Below the pieces are notes generated by a model. That model was not told where the DNA came from. It ran no database searches and worked only from the letters and a program-made list of their open reading frames with translations. Both the position numbers and the translations under genes were made by a program. 40,843 bases of DNA, taken from the IMG/VR virus record IMGVR_UViG_3300042475_001458, positions 1 through 40,843 of that record; one strand, 5' to 3'. Positions within the stretch are counted from its first letter, which is position 1, and every line of letters starts with the position of its first letter. This stretch comes from a virus. This document shows positions 37,117-40,843 of the stretch, piece after piece.

Positions 37117-38342
37117 CAGCCAAGAGCCACCGCAAACACGATGGCCTCGTCGGCCCCGCCGCCACCAGTGACGCCGATAGCCGCCTGCGCCGCTGCCTGA
37201 TCGACGGCGGTAAAGACGCCGATGCCGACCGTTGTGCCGCCCAGGTTGATGAGCGCACCGCCAGCCGTTGTCGCTCCCGTGCCGCCATCAGCAATGCTGA
37301 TTGGCGTCGATATGCCGCCGGTCTCAGCGTCAACGACGTCAGAACCGTCGCAATACAAGATTGCGCGGCTGCCGCGCGCGACGAGGACACCTGGCGTCTG
37401 TGTGTTTGTCCTGACGCGCAGGGTGAACGAGCCGCCCGTTGTGTTGTTGTAGACCCAGTATTGCTGTGTCGTCTTAGGCACGACAATCTCGACGTTGCCC
37501 GTGATCGCGCCAGTGAACTGGTAGGCAATACGGTTCAACTCGGCGCCCGAGAGCGTGTAGTTGCCGCTCACGCCGCCAAGGTTGATCGACGTAAAGTCGA
37601 ACGCAAACACGGCGCTCTGACCGAGACCCAGCGTGAACCAGTTCAAGCCGTCGGTGATCAGCGTGACGCTGTCGCCAGGCGCAAGGGTGAGGGACGCTGC
37701 GCCGTTGACGGTCTCAAGGCCCTGAGGTGTTACGACGCAGTTGCCTGAGCCTTCGTTACGGACAGCGACGAACCAGTCGTTGCCGACTGACACCGCCGAA
37801 GGCAGCGTGAATGTGCCGAGGCCACCGTTCCACACGTAAGCTTTGGCGCGATCGGTAGCGCCAGCAGTATAGCTCGTGTTGAAGAGCGTCACAGGCGTTG
37901 ACTGAGACAGCGTCGAGCCTGTCGCGGCCAAACCGTAGCCAGCAAGTGCGGAGGCCTGCGCCTGCGCAGTCGCGGCGCCGTAGCGGAAGACGCGCCATGT
38001 GCCCGAGGCCGTGCTGTTGTCGATCAGGTAGATCTGCCACTGCTCGCCCTGCGCAATCGACGCCAGGGTGACGCCGGTGCTGCTCTTGATGGTTACCGAC
38101 TGCGGGCCGAGGTTGTTGAACAGGATCGTCTGCCCCGTGCCGGTCTGATCGGCCGGCGGCATGAAGAGTGAGTAGGAGCCTGTCGGCGTGATGTCGATGA
38201 TGCTGGCGGCCGGATACTCGGTCGTGCTGCTCTCGAGAGGCCACTCAAGCGTCGTATCGGCGGTCAGCGCCAGCGCCAGATAAGACACGTCGGACGGGTA
38301 GATTGTCGTCCCACCGAAGACCTGTGTGTAGGTGTTGGTCAT
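37116..38342 (-). CDS. Tail fibre or tailspike-like protein (408 aa)
   Basis: ATG 38342 overlaps the adaptor gene stop (TAATG type). N-terminal 120 residues form a beta domain (LALALTADTTLEWPLESSTT, TILFNNLGPQSVTIKSSTGV, GEQWQIYLIDNSTASGTWRV) as found in head- or tail-attached fibre adaptors. The middle repeats this type of beta unit (VGNDWFVAVRNEGSGNCVVT, QQYWVYNNTTGGSFTLRVRT). The C terminus has the ISIADGGTGATTAGGALINL motif common in tail fibres. It would link the tail hub to a receptor-binding element; a further fibre gene may lie outside the window. Confidence 0.75.
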   Translation of the reverse strand: MTNTYTQVFGGTTIYPSDVSYLALALTADTTLEWPLESSTTEYPAASIIDITPTGSYSLFMPPADQTGTGQTILFNNLGPQSVTIKSSTGVTLASIAQGEQWQIYLIDNSTASGTWRVFRYGAATAQAQASALAGYGLAATGSTLSQSTPVTLFNTSYTAGATDRAKAYVWNGGLGTFTLPSAVSVGNDWFVAVRNEGSGNCVVTPQGLETVNGAASLTLAPGDSVTLITDGLNWFTLGLGQSAVFAFDFTSINLGGVSGNYTLSGAELNRIAYQFTGAITGNVEIVVPKTTQQYWVYNNTTGGSFTLRVRTNTQTPGVLVARGSRAILYCDGSDVVDAETGGISTPISIADGGTGATTAGGALINLGGTTVGIGVFTAVDQAAAQAAIGVTGGGGADEAIVFAVALG

Positions 38343-38995
38343 TAGGCCTCCTTACGAACCGCTGAGCGGTCGAGTATCTTGGCGAGATCTTCGCCGTTGA
38401 GCATAGCGGCAGCGCGATCGTACATCTGTTGCCAAACTGGAATGCGTTCGTCGTTCTTCAGGAACGGCGTCGCCTCAAGCAGCGTGCCGTAAAGCAGGAG
38501 CTGCGGAGCGAAATCGGTAAGCCAGTTGGTCTGCACAACGTCGTCCAACAGCGGCGGGATTTCGTAGTATAGGATTTCGAACGGGTATTCCGCGTCCGGC
38601 GTCGGCGCAATCAGCCAGTGGTTGTAATCATAATCGCTGTAGAAGATCGGCTCTTCAGTCGCGGTACGATCGGGCCAGTAGCTCAAAAGGTACTCATAGG
38701 CGCGGGAGAAGACCACCTTGCGCGTGTTGTTCTGCGTGCCGGTGCCGATGTTGACCGACACGGTGTCGCGCCAGCGGTCAGGCTTGGGGTAGACGGACTG
38801 CCCGACTGCCAAAGTGCCGGTGACGACGTTGATGAAGCCCTGCACCTTGAGCTCACGGGAGATCCGGCGCTCTGCAAGGTTAATCAGACGCGGGATTTGC
38901 TCGTAAACAACAGGGTCAGACGCATAGGAGTTGCCACGCTCCAGGTAGCGCCGGACGTCCTCTTGGAGCGTCGTAAAGGTCATTGTGGTCGCCAT
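38342..38995 (-). CDS. Head-tail adaptor, P22 gp4-like (217 aa)
   Basis: ATG 38995 has AGGGGCGTGTT upstream. N-terminal helices carry the adaptor pattern TLQEDVRRYLERGNSYASDP, then EQIPRLINLAERRISRELKV; the middle is beta (QSVYPKPDRWRDTVSVNIGT, FSDYDYN-like strand); the end returns to helices with PQLLLYGTLLEATPFLKNDE. This layout matches gp4-type and related phage adaptor proteins (DUF6682-like, from memory) that bind below the portal and receive the gp10-like hub. It heads the tail genes of the right set. Confidence 0.8.
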   Translation of the reverse strand: MATTMTFTTLQEDVRRYLERGNSYASDPVVYEQIPRLINLAERRISRELKVQGFINVVTGTLAVGQSVYPKPDRWRDTVSVNIGTGTQNNTRKVVFSRAYEYLLSYWPDRTATEEPIFYSDYDYNHWLIAPTPDAEYPFEILYYEIPPLLDDVVQTNWLTDFAPQLLLYGTLLEATPFLKNDERIPVWQQMYDRAAAMLNGEDLAKILDRSAVRKEA

Positions 38996-39049
38996 AACAC
39001 GCCCCTATATCAGTTTTTTACGTTTTGCGCACCCGAAAACCCGCTTTCA

Positions 39050-39394
39050 TCATTTTACAGCTACTGCGTCTACCCATGCCTTAACCGTCAGGCGATGCTT
39101 GACGCTACAGTCTGTATACTTTGCGATGATGTCAGCTTCCCAAAGCGCGCGCTCAGGGTCAATCATTACCTTTGGTGGGTTTTGAAGTGTCGGGCACTTT
39201 GCCGCTAGGTTCGCCGGTGGCAGCGGCATTGGCGTCACTGACACCGCTTTCGAGCACCCGGCGCAAAGCATCAGAACCAGCGCAATCAACAGGAACGGCA
39301 GGAGCCGTTTTATATATTTCACGTATGGTGTTGGTGCGTTCGGTTGCCACCACATTGGCTTGATCCCGTTCAAATTCGTAGGTTTGCGAAACAT
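39050..39394 (-). CDS. o-spanin (Rz1-like lipoprotein), nested with Rz (114 aa)
   Basis: ATG 39394 lies behind AAGAGGTGG, inside the Rz gene in another frame, and the protein ends beyond the Rz stop. A long N-terminal region precedes a hydrophobic signal (RLLPFLLIALVLML) and lipobox LCAGC at about residues 43-47, so the mature lipoprotein would be anchored in the outer membrane at Cys47. The mature part has a proline segment (MPLPPANLAAKCP) and a C-terminal helix. This is the standard embedded Rz1 arrangement. The unusually long pre-signal region suggests a downstream start could be used. Confidence 0.82.
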   Translation of the reverse strand: MFRKPTNLNGIKPMWWQPNAPTPYVKYIKRLLPFLLIALVLMLCAGCSKAVSVTPMPLPPANLAAKCPTLQNPPKVMIDPERALWEADIIAKYTDCSVKHRLTVKAWVDAVAVK

Positions 39395-39557
39395 TGTCTA
39401 CCACCTCTTGTTTTTTAACACGTAGCTTTTCAGCCTTCTCCAGCGCCTTTGCGAACGCGGCATCGCACTGCCAGTCGCGAACCTTGTAGCCAGAAGCAGC
39501 GCCGATAATCAAAGCGCCTGCTAAACCATATATCATGATTGGGTTTATTAAAGCCAT
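39159..39557 (-). CDS. i-spanin (Rz-like, 132 aa)
   Basis: ATG 39557 overlaps the endolysin stop by 10 bases. Residues 5-25 (NPIMIYGLAGALIIGAASGY) form an N-terminal membrane anchor. Residues 30-85 are a coiled coil (AKALEKAEKLRVKKQEVVDN, YEFERDQANVVATERTNTIR), and the C-terminal part is flexible and Ser/Ala-rich. With the nested lipoprotein it spans the periplasm and fuses inner and outer membranes in the last step of lysis. Confidence 0.85.
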   Translation of the reverse strand: MALINPIMIYGLAGALIIGAASGYKVRDWQCDAAFAKALEKAEKLRVKKQEVVDNVSQTYEFERDQANVVATERTNTIREIYKTAPAVPVDCAGSDALRRVLESGVSDANAAATGEPSGKVPDTSKPTKGND

Positions 39558-40159
39558 GCTGCGTACTTCTTCGTCTTTGCCTTACGGTCGTCAAGGCCAT
39601 GCGTGCCGCCATTGATCCGCTTTGTCAGCGCGAGGATGGCAGCATCGCCTGTGCCTTGATCGCAGATCGACCAGAGCTTGTTCTTATCGAAGAACCACAG
39701 GGCGCTCTCGAAGGCCAGTTCGGTAGCGACAAGGTCAGGGTTGTCCATGATGTCCGGCCGGCCAATGTAATCGGAAAACGCTTGGTAGTTAAATTTCCCG
39801 GTGAGCTGGAGGGCCCCTCGGCCGCGAAAAGCGAAGCCTTCGCCTGAGCTTTCCGGCCCATTGCCCATACGGTTACCATAGACGCGGTTGGCGATCTTCT
39901 TTGGCTGGCGTTCGTAAGCACGAGCCAGTGCGTCGGTCGGGAAGTACTTGCGGAAGATACCGCGCAGCCCCTTCGCGCCGTAGTTCAAGTTCTCGCTAAA
40001 AGCCTTGAAGCCGCCACTTTCATGCGCTGTCTGAGCAAAGAAATGCGCTGCACGATTAGGTGATAGCTTATAATAAGCCGCAGCCGCCTTAAATGTGCCC
40101 GGGCCGAACGCGCCATCTGCCGTTACTCCTATTTTCTGTTGAAGGTTAATCAGGCTCAT
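39548..40159 (-). CDS. Endolysin, glycoside hydrolase family 19 (203 aa)
   Basis: ATG 40159 overlaps the previous stop (ATGA). A short peptidoglycan-binding-like start (LQQKIGVTADGAFGPGTFKA, residues 6-25) leads into a GH19 lysozyme/chitinase domain: FFAQTAHESGGFKAFSENLN with likely catalytic Glu47, ESSGEGFAFRGRGALQLTGK and FNYQAFSDYIG. The end TKRINGGTHGLDDRKAKTKK is a typical GH19 endolysin tail. There is no signal peptide, so release should depend on a holin, supplied by the membrane genes just upstream. It cleaves the glycan strands of the cell wall. Confidence 0.92.
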   Translation of the reverse strand: MSLINLQQKIGVTADGAFGPGTFKAAAAYYKLSPNRAAHFFAQTAHESGGFKAFSENLNYGAKGLRGIFRKYFPTDALARAYERQPKKIANRVYGNRMGNGPESSGEGFAFRGRGALQLTGKFNYQAFSDYIGRPDIMDNPDLVATELAFESALWFFDKNKLWSICDQGTGDAAILALTKRINGGTHGLDDRKAKTKKYAAWL

Positions 40160-40326
40160 TTATCGTCCTTCCGATTATTCCATAGCTCAAAGAGCGTCTT
40201 AATCTTTTCCTCAACCACGGCGAGACGCACATCCATCTTGGCGAGGATGATGGTCAGCGTAATAAACGCCAATACGATTGGCCAAAGCTGGCCAATCAGT
40301 TCAACGGTGGAGAGATCGCCCGCCAT
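40156..40326 (-). CDS. Small holin-like membrane protein (56 aa)
   Basis: ATG 40326 (MAGDLSTVELIGQLWPIVLA) overlaps the upstream stop (TAATG); the stop overlaps the endolysin start (ATGA). One membrane segment covers residues 14-29 (LWPIVLAFITLTIILA), followed by an amphipathic, coil-forming charged tail (RLAVVEEKIKTLFELWNNRK). A single-TM protein directly before the endolysin suits a class III-type holin or a pinholin-like partner of the upstream protein. No distinct family was recognised. Confidence 0.65.
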   Translation of the reverse strand: MAGDLSTVELIGQLWPIVLAFITLTIILAKMDVRLAVVEEKIKTLFELWNNRKDDK

Positions 40327-40817
40327 TACGCTGCTGGGTTGCGCCAGTCAGGGAAGTCAGCCTCATCGACCACGCCATCGCCGTTTACGTCATAGCGCAG
40401 GTCGTTGCGGTACTTCTCCCAAGGCTCCATGTCGTCATCGTCTTCTTCAATGTCGCCTTTAGGGAAGATCGTCCCAGCAGGGCGGACCAACGGCACAGGA
40501 TTATACTCACCGACTTCTGGTTCTGGTTCCGGTGTCGGCGCTTCTGGGTCGGGTTCTTTGTCACGCGCATTGGCGTTGAGGCTCAGGCCGCCAAGCAGAC
40601 CGACAAACGCACCGATGATCGTCTGGAACGCAGGGTTGACCGTCTCAAGGATAGCTGCGCTGCTCACAACGTCATTCGACACAAATAGGCCAACGGCAAG
40701 CGCCAGCACGACGACAAGGATAACCGCAGACAGCGTGACGATGGCAACGCGGATGACAAACTCAACGGTATCGTTGACGCCGTCTTGTCTGCTTTCAAAA
40801 CTATTTAGGAAGTTCAT
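40326..40817 (-). CDS. Two-pass membrane protein with EF-hand/dockerin-like loop, possible holin (163 aa)
   Basis: ATG 40817 follows AAGGAGAAGAAG. Residues 20-47 (FVIRVAIVTLSAVILVVVLA and LAVGLFV) and 62-82 (NPAFQTIIGAFVGLLGGLSL) form two membrane segments. Then comes a Pro/Glu-rich linker (PDPEAPTPEPEPEVG) and an acidic stretch. Residues 143-154 read DVNGDGVVDEAD, a canonical calcium-binding EF-hand/dockerin loop. Two-TM topology before the endolysin suggests a holin, but the long acidic C-terminal tail is not usual, so an antiholin or calcium-sensing regulator is an alternative. Confidence 0.65.
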   Translation of the reverse strand: MNFLNSFESRQDGVNDTVEFVIRVAIVTLSAVILVVVLALAVGLFVSNDVVSSAAILETVNPAFQTIIGAFVGLLGGLSLNANARDKEPDPEAPTPEPEPEVGEYNPVPLVRPAGTIFPKGDIEEDDDDMEPWEKYRNDLRYDVNGDGVVDEADFPDWRNPAA

Positions 40818-40843
40818 CTTCTTCTCCTTCTGTCTTTTTGGGT

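Noticed and set aside
1-40843. tRNA genes, CRISPR arrays, insertion sequences, long terminal repeats
   Set aside because: No cloverleaf-like stretch, no spaced direct-repeat array, no transposase and no match between the two ends was seen by eye.

Overview
The window is about 41 kb of a tailed double-stranded DNA phage, most probably of podovirus build. The evidence is a P22-type gp10-like tail hub, a gp4-like adaptor, a large portal protein and very large gene-dense virion proteins of the ejected type. The host is probably an alphaproteobacterium: there is a GapR/DUF2312-type DNA-structuring protein, a GcrA-like helix-turn-helix protein, and moderately high GC. I see no integrase, phage-type RNA polymerase, tRNA, CRISPR array or insertion sequence, so a lytic phage that uses host RNA polymerase is the simplest reading.

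Layout. (1) 1..10794, minus strand: packaging and capsid genes. In transcription order: an unknown protein, TerS, TerL, portal, two small proteins, a GroES-like protein, scaffold, two unknown head genes, major capsid protein, a terminator, an endonuclease VII-like gene, then small tail genes that run off the left edge. (2) 10798..11218: a divergent, repeat-rich control region. (3) 11219..25695, plus strand: about 20 small, mostly unknown early genes joined by ATGA/GTGA overlaps, then a replication module. That module holds a primase-polymerase/helicase fusion, an Fe-S Cas4-type exonuclease, an SSB, a GapR-like protein, a family A DNA polymerase, a VRR-NUC nuclease and an SF2 helicase. (4) 25688..40817, minus strand: lysis (membrane protein, holin-like protein, GH19 endolysin, nested Rz/Rz1 spanins), then adaptor, fibre, gp10-like hub and five large virion proteins. 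This set meets the early set tail to tail at 25688..25695.

Both minus-strand arms could be one late transcript if the genome is circular or circularly permuted. The two window ends do not join into a sensible gene, however, so some tail sequence is probably missing.

The main non-genic signal is an 18-bp dyad, TGCAAG-N6-CTTGCA. It recurs upstream of four early-gene blocks (about 11159, 14248, 16222 and 18642) with two further half-conserved copies near 11100. This looks like a phage-wide operator family read by one of the small HTH proteins encoded between the sites.
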